64,000 nucleotides of DNA from Ardenticatenales bacterium (GTDB lineage: Bacteria; Chloroflexota; Anaerolineae; Ardenticatenales; Ardenticatenaceae), in assembly GCA_020634795.1 (NCBI GenBank), contig JACKAZ010000010.1, forward strand, positions 78,697-142,696, given 5' to 3'. A program made the position numbers and the translations under genes. The notes beneath the pieces were generated by a model that saw only the letters and a list, made by a program, of their open reading frames with translations, was not told where the DNA came from and did no database searches. Positions 20,621-29,879 of this stretch are shown in pieces; position 1 is the first letter of the stretch; each line of letters begins with the position of its first letter.

Positions 20621-20670
20621 CGCTACTGCATGCACCAACTCCGAAGACTCTTATACCGTGCCTACCACCT

Positions 20671-21975
20671 CTAATGAATCGTCACCAGTTCGCGCATGGG
20701 GATCACGCCGTCGTAGGCTTTGCCGCTGCCGTAAGCTTCGAAATCATCGCGGAAATATTTCATCGCGCCCAGCACGACCATCTGCGACGATTCGCCCAGG
20801 GGACAGAAGCATTTGCCCGCCATCTGCTCGGAAACCAGCTCCAGCATCTCCACATCCCCCTCGCGCGCTTCGCCACGCATCATGCGGTGGAGCAGGTTCT
20901 GCTGCCAGTAAGTCCCCTCGCGGCAGGGACTGCATTTGCCGCAGCTTTCGTGGGCGTAGAAATCGACCATCTTGGTCGAGAGCCACGCCATGTCGGTCTG
21001 ATCATCGAGCACGATCACCCCACCCGAGCCACCCATCGAGCCGGCCTTCGCCATACTACCGTAATCGAGCGGCAGATCGAGATGTTCTTCGGTCAGGACG
21101 GGGGCCGAGACGCCACCCGGGATGAAGCCCTTGAGCGAGCGCCCCTTCCAAATGCCACCACAATGCTCGAAGATTAGCTCACGGGCGGTCACATTCATCG
21201 GCAATTCGTAGTTACCCGGTCGGTTGACGTGGCCGCTCACGCAGTAAACGCGCGTCCCGGCGCTGTCTTCGCTGCCGTACTGCTTGAACCAATCGGCCCC
21301 GTTCAGCACGATCAGCGGCACGTGGGCCAACGTCTCTACGTTGTTCACGGTGGTGGGCCGTTTCCAAAGGCCCGCTTGGGCCGGGAAGGGCGGTTTCAGT
21401 CGCGGCTGGCCCAGATAGCCTTCCAGCGAGTTGAGCTGCGCGGTCTCTTCACCGCAGATGTAGGCCGACGCTTCCGGATGGAGGTAGATGTCGAGCCTGA
21501 AGTCGTCCCGCCCCGCCACCTTCTCGCCGAGCCAGCCGTGGGCATACGCATCGTCGACCGCCTGCTGCATCCGCTCCGCCGCAAACTTAAACTCGCCACG
21601 ATGGTAGATGTAGGCCGCCGTCGCGCCGATAGCGTAGCAGGCGATGATGATCCCTTCGATCAACTGTTGCGGGTTACGCTCAATCACCTCGTGGTTGCCA
21701 AAGGTGCCGGGTTCGCCTTCCGCACAGTTGACGAGCAGGTAAACCGGCCCGTCGGTGACATTCTTGGGCATGAAGCCCCACTTGACACCGGTCGGGAAGC
21801 CCGCGCCGCCGCGACCGCGTAGGTTCGACGCCTTGACGATGGCCGTCACCTCGTCGCGGCTCATCTCCAGCGCTTTCTGCAAGCCCTGATAGCCCTGCGC
21901 CTGATCGACGTAGACGTTGTACTCATGGATATTGTCGATGACGCGGTTGCGGCAAACGAGATATACTTGATCCAT
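20671..21975 (-). CDS. nuoF: NADH-quinone oxidoreductase subunit F
   Basis: NADH-oxidising subunit of complex I, binding FMN and cluster N3. 434 residues. Glycine-rich nucleotide motifs are LRGRGGAGFPTGVKW and CGEETAQLNSLEG, and VNCAEGEPGTF is also present. The cluster cysteines are in ESCGKCSPCREGTYW and CFCPLGE. It begins at ATG 21975. The gap to nuoE (about 270 bases) has no gene, only the recurring GGTGCATGGTGCATGG word and an ATTCGCC-type word. Confidence 0.97.
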   Translation of the reverse strand: MDQVYLVCRNRVIDNIHEYNVYVDQAQGYQGLQKALEMSRDEVTAIVKASNLRGRGGAGFPTGVKWGFMPKNVTDGPVYLLVNCAEGEPGTFGNHEVIERNPQQLIEGIIIACYAIGATAAYIYHRGEFKFAAERMQQAVDDAYAHGWLGEKVAGRDDFRLDIYLHPEASAYICGEETAQLNSLEGYLGQPRLKPPFPAQAGLWKRPTTVNNVETLAHVPLIVLNGADWFKQYGSEDSAGTRVYCVSGHVNRPGNYELPMNVTARELIFEHCGGIWKGRSLKGFIPGGVSAPVLTEEHLDLPLDYGSMAKAGSMGGSGGVIVLDDQTDMAWLSTKMVDFYAHESCGKCSPCREGTYWQQNLLHRMMRGEAREGDVEMLELVSEQMAGKCFCPLGESSQMVVLGAMKYFRDDFEAYGSGKAYDGVIPMRELVTIH

Positions 21976-22247
21976 CTATTGGCTCCGTGTGTGGCTGCTT
22001 AAAGGCAAGGTTAATTGCCTGTCACTCTTCTCACCATTCCGCTTGGTGCATGGTGCATGGGATGCATCGTCAATCAATGAATGAGCACTGTGCCCTATTC
22101 TCGATTCGCAATGGCAGAGCGGCAAAGCGATTCCCGACATCTCCCCATTCGCCGTTCGCCCTGATCTCATCGAAGGCTGTTGTTCCAGCCCAGCGATCCG
22201 CCGAAGGCTAGCTGTTCAAATCGCTCCAACGCTTCTCGTTTCAACGC

Positions 22248-22787
22248 TCACGCCAATCCCGTGACCGTATCGGCGGTGCGTGTCGTGTTCAGTTCAACGG
22301 GATGATCTTCGGGCAGGCCGCCCGCCCGGATCGTGTCGATCAGTGCTTCCATTTTGGCGCGAGTCATGGTGGCGAAGAAGCGTAGGTTGACCTGCAAGAC
22401 CGGCGCGACCCCACAGGCCGCCAAACAGACCGCCTGTTCGACCGTGAAAAGGCCATCTTCGGTCGTGCCCCCATCTTCCAGCCCCAGAATGTCCAGCAAT
22501 TCATCGTAGGCCGATTCGGCCCCCACCAACGCGCAGGGCATGTCGGTGCAAAAGCGAATCACGTAGCGACCCACCGGCTTGTGGTAGTAGAGCGAATAGA
22601 ACTCGCTGACCGACGAGACCTCGGTCGGATCCAGCGCCAAGATCGCCGCCACTTCGTGGATGGCCGCTTCAGTCAGATAGCCGTAGACATCCTGTGCCTC
22701 GTAAAGCATCGGCATCAGCGCGGCCCGTTTCTCGGGATAGCGGCTTAATATCTCTGCGACCCGTTCGGGTCGATCAGCTTGTAGCAT
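22248..22787 (-). CDS. nuoE: NADH-quinone oxidoreductase subunit E
   Basis: Thioredoxin-like [2Fe-2S] subunit that partners NuoF. 179 residues. The four cluster cysteines appear as CTDMPC and CLAACG. YSLYYHKPVGRYVIRFC is the conserved lead-in. Start ATG 22787 gives MLQADRPERVAEILSRYPEK, the expected helical N-terminus. The 290-base gap upstream towards nuoD holds one copy of the dispersed GGGAATGAATTTCCC repeat. Confidence 0.96.
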   Translation of the reverse strand: MLQADRPERVAEILSRYPEKRAALMPMLYEAQDVYGYLTEAAIHEVAAILALDPTEVSSVSEFYSLYYHKPVGRYVIRFCTDMPCALVGAESAYDELLDILGLEDGGTTEDGLFTVEQAVCLAACGVAPVLQVNLRFFATMTRAKMEALIDTIRAGGLPEDHPVELNTTRTADTVTGLA

Positions 22788-22917
22788 GGCGGCTCCGGTG
22801 CGTACTGAGTAATTAGTACGTTGTTCTTACGGTGATGATACGTTGTTGTGCGTTGTATAGACGGTGGGCCTGCGTTGTTTTTGCGTTGCTGTGCTTCCAA
22901 CGCATCGCAACGAATTA

Positions 22918-22985
22918 GCAGGGGAATGAATTTCCCGCTCGAAGGCCTGCGGCCGCGCGTCCGCCTTCGCGGACGCTGTTCCCTT
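22918..22985. repeat. Dispersed intergenic repeat with GGGAATGAATTTCCC core
   Basis: The element runs from AGCAGGGGAATGAATTTCCC to CGCGGACGCTGTTCCC. The inner part can fold (GCGTCCGCC TTC GCGGACGC). Related copies lie at about 25277-25347, 26340-26406 and 48448-48535. This resembles dispersed palindromic elements common in Chloroflexi and cyanobacteria, probably mobilised by IS200-like or RAYT transposases; that link is inference. Confidence 0.65.
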
Positions 22986-23077
22986 AGCGAGTACTCTAGC
23001 TTTACTTTCTACCAATAGGTCGTTGGCAGAGGCTGTTCTTGCGTCGATGAACCGTTGTCAGGACGTTGTTTGAACGC

Positions 23078-24400
23078 TCACCGATCGACTTCGCCCAAGA
23101 CAGGGTCGAGGCTGGCGATGATGGCGACGAGGTCGGCCACCAGGCCGTTCTGCGCCATCGGGTGGATCAGTTGCAAGTTGATGAAGCTGGGCGAACGCAT
23201 GTGGACGCGCACCGGCTGGTTGCCACCATCCGAGACGACGAACCAGCCCGATTCCCCGCGCGGCGATTCGATGGCGAAGTAGGCCTCGCCCTTCGGCACG
23301 CTGAAACCTTCCGTCCACAGTTTGAAGTGGTGGATCAGCGCTTCCATCGAGAGGTAGATCTCTTCTTTGGGCGGCGGAGCGATCTTGTGATCGTCGATGC
23401 GGAAGCGACCACCGGGCAATTTGCGCATCGCCTGCTCGATGATGCGCAAGCTCTGTCGCATCTCTTCCATGCGGACGAGGTAGCGGTCGTAGACATCGCC
23501 CCGTTCACCCACCGGCACATCGAAGTCGAACTCGGGGTAGACGCTGTACGGGCGGCTGCGGCGCAAGTCCCACGCCAAACCCGTGGCCCGCAACGCAGGG
23601 CCGGTGGCGCTGAGGGCCAAGGCCCCTTCCGTGGAAATCGCGCCGACATTCTGGGTGCGTTCCATCCAGATCGGATTCTTCGTGAGCAGCCGCTCGTATT
23701 CCGCGATCCGTTCGGGGAAGATGTCGAGCACGGCGTTGACCGCCTCGTCGAAGCCGGGGGGCAGATCCCACGCCAAGCCGCCGACGCGGAAATAGCTGGC
23801 CATCATCCGCGCGCCAGAGACCATCTCATAGATATCCGAGATCATCTCCCGCTCGCGGAAGCAGTAGAGGAAGACGCTCATCGCGCCGATATCCAGCGCA
23901 TGGGTGCCGAGCCAGACCAAGTGGCTGGAAAGGCGCGTCAGTTCCGAAAGGATCACCCGCGCATATTCGGCGCGGGGGGGCACGGTAATCTCAAGGAGCT
24001 TTTCGACGGCCCCGACGAAGCCCCATTCGTTGACCATCGGCGAGAGGTAGTCCATGCGCGGGCAGAGGGTTGGCCCTTGGTCCCAGCGCAGATGCTCGAA
24101 GGTGCGTTCGATGCCGGTATGCAGGAAGCCGACATCCGGCTCGACATGCAAGACGCGCTCCCCCTCCAGCTCGACCTCAAGACGGAGCACGCCGTGGGTC
24201 GAGGGGTGCTGCGGCCCCATGCTTAGCAGCATTCGGCCACCCTCTTCGCCCTCTTCCCAGGTGGGCATGAGTTGGTCGCCCACGCCCGCGTTAGCGGGGG
24301 TCAGCGGCGGCAGGCCCTCCATCTCGCGACGGATCGCTTCCGCTTCGGGCGGCGCGTCACGGCCCAGCAGCCAATCGGATACGTTATTGAGTAATCCCAT
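23078..24400 (-). CDS. nuoD: NADH-quinone oxidoreductase subunit D
   Basis: 49-kDa-type subunit that forms the quinone site with NuoB. 440 residues. Conserved parts include GPQHPSTHGVLRLEVELEGE, the quinone-site histidines in that segment, HTGIERTFEHLRWDQG and SPRGESGWFVVSDGG near the end. The first 60 residues (MGLLNNVSDWLLGRDAPPEA) form a short extension before the core. It begins 14 bases after nuoC ends, so the two are co-transcribed. Confidence 0.97.
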   Translation of the reverse strand: MGLLNNVSDWLLGRDAPPEAEAIRREMEGLPPLTPANAGVGDQLMPTWEEGEEGGRMLLSMGPQHPSTHGVLRLEVELEGERVLHVEPDVGFLHTGIERTFEHLRWDQGPTLCPRMDYLSPMVNEWGFVGAVEKLLEITVPPRAEYARVILSELTRLSSHLVWLGTHALDIGAMSVFLYCFREREMISDIYEMVSGARMMASYFRVGGLAWDLPPGFDEAVNAVLDIFPERIAEYERLLTKNPIWMERTQNVGAISTEGALALSATGPALRATGLAWDLRRSRPYSVYPEFDFDVPVGERGDVYDRYLVRMEEMRQSLRIIEQAMRKLPGGRFRIDDHKIAPPPKEEIYLSMEALIHHFKLWTEGFSVPKGEAYFAIESPRGESGWFVVSDGGNQPVRVHMRSPSFINLQLIHPMAQNGLVADLVAIIASLDPVLGEVDR

Positions 24401-24414
24401 GCGTTATCGCTCCA

Positions 24415-24999
24415 CTATTCCGTGGCGTACGGTTTGCGGCGTTGGATCTCGTCGAAGTTGTGCGTGAACTGCACCTCTTCATAAATGGCGGGATAATCGC
24501 GGCGCAGCGGGTGGCCCTCCCACTCTTCCGGCATCATGATGCGTTTCAGATTGGGATGGTTCTTGAAGGTGATACCCATCAGATCATAGACTTCCCGTTC
24601 CAAGAAGTTGGCCCCGGGCCAGATGTCGGTCACCGACGCGATTTCCGGCTTCTTCTCCGGCAGACCGACCCGCACCGTCAGAATCTCGCGGCTGGTCACG
24701 TTGGTGAGTTGGTAGATCACCCAGAAGCGCGGATCGGTGCGTGGATGATCGTCCCACGCCGTCAGATCGGAGAGCAGCACAAAGCCGTCGGCCTGTAGCC
24801 ACGTCATCAGCCCATGCAGTGCGTCGGCGCTGACCGTGACGGACGGGTCGCCGAAACGCTCGCTCGTCGCCAGCAGCCCATCGCCGAGCTGATCGGCGAC
24901 GCGGCTCAGGATACCTGCGTCGCTTTCGGCAACGGGGGTCGGCTCGATCTCTTCGATCGCCTCTTCGTATCGGTTGTCGTCGTATATTCTGCTGGGCAT
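24415..24999 (-). CDS. nuoC: NADH-quinone oxidoreductase subunit C
   Basis: 30-kDa-type subunit of the peripheral arm. 194 residues. The family signature is GANFLEREVYDLMGITFKNH followed by LKRIMMPEEWEGHPLRRDYP. The N-terminal 40 residues are variable and acidic. It opens the nuoC-to-nuoN part of the cluster; nuoB and nuoA lie 3.5 kb further upstream, separated by unrelated genes. Confidence 0.97.
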   Translation of the reverse strand: MPSRIYDDNRYEEAIEEIEPTPVAESDAGILSRVADQLGDGLLATSERFGDPSVTVSADALHGLMTWLQADGFVLLSDLTAWDDHPRTDPRFWVIYQLTNVTSREILTVRVGLPEKKPEIASVTDIWPGANFLEREVYDLMGITFKNHPNLKRIMMPEEWEGHPLRRDYPAIYEEVQFTHNFDEIQRRKPYATE

Positions 25000-25442
25000 A
25001 GGCGTTCTCGCGTGGCGCGTGTTGCGTGTTACGTGTTACGTGTTACGTGTCAGTTGTAGCCCAAACTGTTGGGCGGGCAGTGGTTTGTTGCGCTAGTCGT
25101 AGCGCCTGCTCGAAGCGGCGCTGTTCACTGGGCAACCTGTGAAGAATATCACGAAGTGATGACTTTGACGAATTATGGAAGTAGCCAACAACTTGGAGCG
25201 TGCTCTCCACAGAATATCAACCGCAACTAGTACAGGCGGGCGGGAGCCCCCATAAGGGTATCGCGTCGCTTCAACGTGGGAATGAATTCCCCGCTGTCGC
25301 CGTACCCGCAAGCGGGAACCCACCGCCTTCGCGGGCGCTCCATTCTAGGGTCGGTTGACCGTAATTACCCTGCGCTAACCCCCAGCTCCACGGGTAACAA
25401 GTGCTGTATTTAAGCCCACCTGTACTAGGATTACCAGAAGAA
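25000..25442. other. Intergenic region with a dispersed repeat
   Basis: No gene seen. A short tandem block of GTGTTACGTGTTACGT stands at about 25019-25048. One copy of the dispersed repeat lies at about 25277-25347 (GGGAATGAATTCCCCGCT, CAAGCGGGAACCCACCG, CTTCGCGGGCGC). The only longer frame, read across the repeat on the minus strand, is not convincing. Confidence 0.6.
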
Positions 25443-25925
25443 TCACGCACAGTATTGAGTGATCCGAGCTTGCAAACGAGACAATTTCTGGGGGTCATAT
25501 CCGGCAGCGAACAGTTCCTCGTCATGAGTAAGTTCGATAGTTAGTCGGTCAGCGACACTCACTAATATAACGTCCCACATAAAATAAAGCGCCATCGCCA
25601 AAAAAGCAATTGCGGGTTCAAGCATCTCTTCAGCAATTAGGTAACCGGGCGCCTCATCAATTGATCGGTTTTCGCCCAAGGCACGACGATAGCCATCAAA
25701 TAGTGGCATATACTCCGATGTCGGCCATATGCCATACTCCTTGATGAACAACAAGCCACCTCCACTCCAATCGAGCCAATATCCAATCAAGCCTTTGGCG
25801 AGTGCCATCTTTCGACCCGCGTCATGCGGAATAGGATACATGTTCAGCCGCTGCAGTGTACCATCTACGGAGTCGATCTCAGTGCGCAACCATCGTTCGA
25901 CCTCGCTCTTCGATAAGTATTGCAT
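25443..25925 (-). CDS. Hypothetical protein, possible partner of the WXG100 protein upstream
   Basis: 160 residues with no family that I recognise. It is acidic and largely helical, with a hydrophobic segment near residues 108-127 (AIAFLAMALYFMWDVILVSV). Its GC content is clearly lower than that of the nuo genes. It lies about 530 bases downstream of a WXG100-type gene in the same orientation, which is the place of an immunity protein in secreted-toxin loci. That role is only inferred from position. Confidence 0.6.
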   Translation of the reverse strand: MQYLSKSEVERWLRTEIDSVDGTLQRLNMYPIPHDAGRKMALAKGLIGYWLDWSGGGLLFIKEYGIWPTSEYMPLFDGYRRALGENRSIDEAPGYLIAEEMLEPAIAFLAMALYFMWDVILVSVADRLTIELTHDEELFAAGYDPQKLSRLQARITQYCA

Positions 25926-26457
25926 TCTATGGCTCCATTTCGCTGTATACTATCTACCCTTGATGATCTCATACCAAATCGAATGATTGATGGTGCAACG
26001 TAAGACAGTGATGGTACATTGACGGGGCCTGCGTAGGCAGGCCAGCCCCCAGCGGGGATTTCTAAGCCCCCGCCCGACGGTTACAACGTCAATTCTACTT
26101 CCACAAGTGTCTATGAGAATTGGTCTCTGATTGAGGCTAATAGAGAATTTCATCTCCCAAGCTAAAAACAGCGCAATTTGAAGGGCGTTTCGTCTCGACA
26201 ATCTGCGCGATCATCGAAATCAACGCAACATCTTGGTAAATCAATAACGAAACTATAACCTATAATCGAACTCTCGCTGTATTTAAAGACGTCTCTTCCT
26301 AGTAACAGGTGAGCTGAAATAACATGATGGCTGCATCAGCTCCCTCAGCAGGGGAATAAATTCCTCCCTAAGAAGGCATAAGGGTGCGCGTCCGCGTAGG
26401 CGGGCGCCAATCTGCGCTCTCAAATCCCAACTGTAGGCTTGTTTGCACCTCGCTGTA
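25926..26457. other. AT-richer intergenic region with dispersed repeats
   Basis: Holds one copy of the dispersed repeat at 26340-26406 (AGCAGGGGAATAAATTCC to GTAGGCGGGCGCC) and a related GC-rich palindrome, GGCCTGCGTAGGCAGGCC, at about 26024. No gene seen. The base composition is lower in GC than the flanking nuo genes. Confidence 0.55.
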
Positions 26458-27258
26458 CTAAGGCAAAGGTATAAGATTTCTTGGAGGGAATAGAATCCTG
26501 AGACCTTCTGAAACAATAATATATACAATTAGGGCTGTACCAGTAAGACCAGTAATCTGACCAATCTTCCGAAGCGTATCTTCGGAAATTGTCGTAGGCC
26601 CTAATTGAGAGTGAATTGAGGACTGATTAGAAGGAGTACTGTCACTAGGGTCATGTGCTTGATCGGGGGTTAAAGGATTACCCTCCTTATCATATCGCCG
26701 ACGCTCGCCAAATCCATCGTCAACATCCCAATGTCCGTCCGGATCCCAACTAGCACTAGGCTGTGACTGACCTTTGATGGGCGGCCGAGGCACCCATTTT
26801 GTCCGACGATCTGGAGCGGTTGGTGGCACAGGTCGCCAAATCGTTCCGGGTGGTGCGCCTGGAACGGGTACAGGAGGAGGACCTACACGCTCTTGGGCAT
26901 CAATACCCCCCTGTTTTGGGATACTGAGATGAGCATGCGGCAACGACATAACGTTAGCTTGTTGGAATAGAGCCGACGCTTCTTCCTCGGCCACACGCAT
27001 GGTCTCGCTGATCATCCTAGTAACGACTGCCGCCTCCTCTAATGCTTCAGCCAGACGGTACGTCCTTGGCAGCAGCTCTTGCTCCATCTCGGCAAAAAAG
27101 CGTTCTGCGGCCAATCCTATCCATCCTCCAGCCCGCAGTGGCTCCATCGCGGCTCGCAAGTTGACAATTATTTGGTTCACCGCATTAGATTGCGCCTCAA
27201 AGATTCGAGCCAACTGTTCCAACGTATCGTATTTACACTGAATGATAGGGGCGATCAT
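26458..27258 (-). CDS. WXG100-type protein with toxin-like C-terminal half
   Basis: 266 residues from MIAPIIQCKYDTLEQLAR. The N-terminal 100 residues form a helical hairpin with a W-x-G motif (GGWIGLAAERFFAEMEQELL), as in proteins exported by type VII-like systems. A proline-rich linker follows (PPPVPVPGAPPGTIW). The segment WDPDGHWDVDDGFGERRRYD resembles the pre-toxin or C-terminal parts of polymorphic toxins. The end is hydrophobic (GLTGTALIVYIIVSEGLRIL). The N-terminus resembles the plus-strand gene at 34791. No type VII secretion genes are in the window. It is inserted between nuoB and nuoC in lower-GC DNA. Confidence 0.75.
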   Translation of the reverse strand: MIAPIIQCKYDTLEQLARIFEAQSNAVNQIIVNLRAAMEPLRAGGWIGLAAERFFAEMEQELLPRTYRLAEALEEAAVVTRMISETMRVAEEEASALFQQANVMSLPHAHLSIPKQGGIDAQERVGPPPVPVPGAPPGTIWRPVPPTAPDRRTKWVPRPPIKGQSQPSASWDPDGHWDVDDGFGERRRYDKEGNPLTPDQAHDPSDSTPSNQSSIHSQLGPTTISEDTLRKIGQITGLTGTALIVYIIVSEGLRILFPPRNLIPLP

Positions 27259-27813
27259 CGTTAGCAAACTCTAAATTTTCAATCGGTGCTTGCCAACTGC
27301 GTTTGTCAATACATTTGACATAGGCCACGAAGTCTGGATACCAAGATCCAACGACTGCGCACTTTTGAACGTGGCGGCGACAATCGAAAAAAGTTGAGCC
27401 AGAAATTCGGTGCTTACCGTGAGTTGTCTGTCAAGTGCACGCGGCTCAGACGGGGTAGTCCTGCTCCAAATCCAACGGTTTTCCCATCTTGAAGCGTATA
27501 ATCACAAAAAGATCATACCAAACCCGCGCGTCGCCCCATTCGTTGGGCTTATTATAATGAAGAAAGTTCCTTGTTGCTGCATAAGACGGAGATCAGAGTG
27601 TGCTCCACGACGACCAGCAGTCTCAGTCCGCCATCGTCTACTCTATCAGTATCGTAGCCGACATGGCACGTTCCATAACGCGCGGGCAGATTACGTGGAA
27701 AGGATCGAGCGAGACCGTGCTGGCGTGCAGATGCGCCGATATGTTCCTCTATCTCCCTTATATTGGCGATTCCGTCCTCAGCACGTCTCAAATCATCTAT
27801 ACCAAATGCACCC
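27259..27813. other. Intergenic region, no convincing gene
   Basis: About 550 bases between the WXG100-type gene and the metal transporter. A minus-strand frame of 79 codons (27552-27791) has no recognised relatives and no good ribosome site; I leave it out. TTATAATG at about 27551 could be a -10 element, without a clear -35. Confidence 0.5.
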
Positions 27814-28503
27814 TCACACCACCGTGCCGAACAGTCGGCCCACGAGCGCGGTCAGAACCATGGCGAAGATGCCCCAGAAAACGACGCGTCCCGCGCTTAC
27901 CCACGGGCTGGAGCCGCCTGCGTAGCCCGCCAAGCCGCCCAGCAGCGCCAAGAAGAGCAGCGAGCTGATGGCGATGGCGGGCAGCAGCCATGCCGCTGGC
28001 GAAACAACGACCGCCAGCAGCGGCAGCGCGGCGCCCACCGCAAAGGTCGCGGCGGAGGTCAACGCCGCTTGGATCGGTCGCGCTGCATGAACCTCGGTCA
28101 GCCCCAGTTCGTCCCGCGCATGGGCGCCGAGCGCATCGTGGGCCATCAACTGGGTGGCAACCTCGTCGGCCAACGGTTGGCTCAGCCCCCGTTCCACGTA
28201 AATCGCGGCGAGTTCGCGCTGTTCAAAGTCGGGGGCGCTGCCCAACTCGTGCCGTTCGCGGGCCAGATCCGCTTTTTCGGTATCGGCCTGCGAACTGACG
28301 GAGACATATTCCCCCGCCGCCATCGACATCGCGCCAGCCACCAGGCCCGCCACGCCGGAAAGCAAGACATTGCCACGGGTCGCATTGGCGGCGGCCACAC
28401 CCATCACGAGGCTGGCGGTGGAAAGGATCCCGTCGTTCGCGCCCAAGACTGCAGCTCGCAGCCAGCCGATCCGCTCGGAATAATGACGCTCTGCGTGGGC
28501 CAT
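27814..28503 (-). CDS. VIT1/CCC1-family iron/manganese transporter
   Basis: 229 residues. Proteins of this family move Fe2+ or Mn2+ across membranes. The first helix has the typical LRAAVLGANDGILSTASLV, the second region is GLVAGAMSMAAGEYVSVSSQ, and three more helices lie at the C-terminus (TFAVGAALPLLAVVV, AISSLLFLALLGGLAGY, FWGIFAMVLTALVG). The middle has the charged cytoplasmic helices with EL-rich segments. It starts 12 bases after nuoB ends, so it is probably co-transcribed with nuoAB. Confidence 0.93.
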   Translation of the reverse strand: MAHAERHYSERIGWLRAAVLGANDGILSTASLVMGVAAANATRGNVLLSGVAGLVAGAMSMAAGEYVSVSSQADTEKADLARERHELGSAPDFEQRELAAIYVERGLSQPLADEVATQLMAHDALGAHARDELGLTEVHAARPIQAALTSAATFAVGAALPLLAVVVSPAAWLLPAIAISSLLFLALLGGLAGYAGGSSPWVSAGRVVFWGIFAMVLTALVGRLFGTVV

Positions 28504-28515
28504 CGCGGGGTGCTC

Positions 28516-29088
28516 TTAATGATGACCGTTGGCTGGCGCGGCCTTGCGCCCACTGCTGCTGATTTGGCTGGGACCGATGCGGATCAGATCCCCCTGGCGC
28601 GACGATTGAATCTTCTTGTGCAGTTGAATAATCCCGTCGATCAGCGCTTCGGGGCGCGGCGGGCAGCCCGCCACATAGACATCAACCGGCACGATCTCGT
28701 CCACACCCTGCACGATGGCGTAATTGTTGAAGATGCCCCCACAGGAGGCACAGTCGCCCATCGCCAGCACGAACTTCGGCTCCGGCATCTGGTCGTAGAG
28801 ACGGCGCAGTACCGGGGCCATCTTGCGGCTGACGCGGCCCGCCACAATCATCAGGTCGGATTGGCGCGGGGAGGCACGCATCAGCTCCATGCCAAAGCGG
28901 GACATGTCGTAGCGGGCCGCTTGGGCGCTCATCATTTCGATGGCGCAGCAGGCCAATCCGAAGAGCATCGGCCAGAGCGCCCCTTGGCGTGCCCAGCCGA
29001 TCGCCGCATCAATCGTCGTAAAGGCCACGCCCGGCTCGGCATCTTTTTCGTGGGCCGGCAACATGGGGTCGCGATATTCTAATCCCAT
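28516..29088 (-). CDS. nuoB: NADH-quinone oxidoreductase subunit B
   Basis: Carries cluster N2, the last iron-sulfur centre before quinone. 190 residues. The ligands are visible in LACCAIEMM, GDCASCGG and VAGCPPRPEALIDGI. GRVSRKMAPVLRRLYDQMPE is the conserved middle. It overlaps the end of nuoA by ten bases and is followed by the metal transporter rather than nuoC. Confidence 0.97.
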   Translation of the reverse strand: MGLEYRDPMLPAHEKDAEPGVAFTTIDAAIGWARQGALWPMLFGLACCAIEMMSAQAARYDMSRFGMELMRASPRQSDLMIVAGRVSRKMAPVLRRLYDQMPEPKFVLAMGDCASCGGIFNNYAIVQGVDEIVPVDVYVAGCPPRPEALIDGIIQLHKKIQSSRQGDLIRIGPSQISSSGRKAAPANGHH

Positions 29089-29441
29089 TCCAGTGCTCCT
29101 TTTTTCCAGACATAGATGTCGGCGATCACGAACGAGATCAGGATGAACAAACCGACCACCGCCAGCCCCACCGACCCCAGGTCACGCACGATAAGGGCGT
29201 AGGGGACGAGGAAGATCACCTCAATATCGAAGAGGATGAAGAGTGTCGCGATCAGATAGAAGCGGATCGGCAGCCGCTGCATCGCGTCGCCGACCGGCAC
29301 CATCCCCGATTCGTACGGTTCGAGCTTGCGGTTGGTGGGGTTCTTCGGCCCCAGCACCGCGCCCAACAGCACAATGATCAGGGCGAGGGCGGTGGCGATG
29401 AAGAACAATGCCGCGATTGCGACATAGGGTACGGTATCCAT
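29079..29441 (-). CDS. nuoA: NADH-quinone oxidoreductase subunit A
   Basis: Small membrane subunit with three helices at the quinone chamber. 120 residues from ATG 29441 (MDTVPYVAIAALFFI), chosen over an upstream ATG because AGAGG lies just before it and the protein then has the usual length. Conserved parts are KLEPYESGMVPVGDA and FILFDIEVIFLVPYA. It is the first gene of the nuo cluster. Confidence 0.96.
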   Translation of the reverse strand: MDTVPYVAIAALFFIATALALIIVLLGAVLGPKNPTNRKLEPYESGMVPVGDAMQRLPIRFYLIATLFILFDIEVIFLVPYALIVRDLGSVGLAVVGLFILISFVIADIYVWKKGALEWD

Positions 29442-29879
29442 AAGTGACCTCTGGCGTGACCAAAGCGGATGAGTAGGGGCGCGTCGTTCCATGACCGACG
29501 TTGAGAGGCAATCATCCCACAAGTTGCCTCATTTGGAAAATTTGGACATCTTTCAGGACGAAAGCGCCGCGATGTCCGCCGCTGGCGCGATGATTCGGGT
29601 GTGCCAGCCGCTTGTGATTATTTTAACAAAGGGCGGATAAATGTGCAACGGCTGTTGAGCGTTGGAACAACGGCCTTCATCGCTCCGCCTTGCCCTTGCC
29701 GCGCTGCCCATGGCAAAGCCCTGCGTTTCGTCCGCGCATGGGCAAGGCCATCACTTTGTATGGCAATGAATCGTAACAAGGGTAAGCCATGGAAGACGCG
29801 GGCGGCGGCAGAGTAATGGCTTTGCCGCGCGACGAGGGGGCGATGTATACTGCCCACAACACGAACGAGGAGGGCAACG
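29442..29879. other. Divergent intergenic region between nuoA and the methyltransferase gene
   Basis: Should contain the promoter for the nuo cluster on one strand and for the methyltransferase on the other. No clear promoter boxes or operators stand out. The region is not repetitive and holds no gene I can support. Confidence 0.5.

Noticed and set aside
27552..27791. 79-codon minus-strand frame
   Set aside because: No ribosome site, no recognised family and no context.
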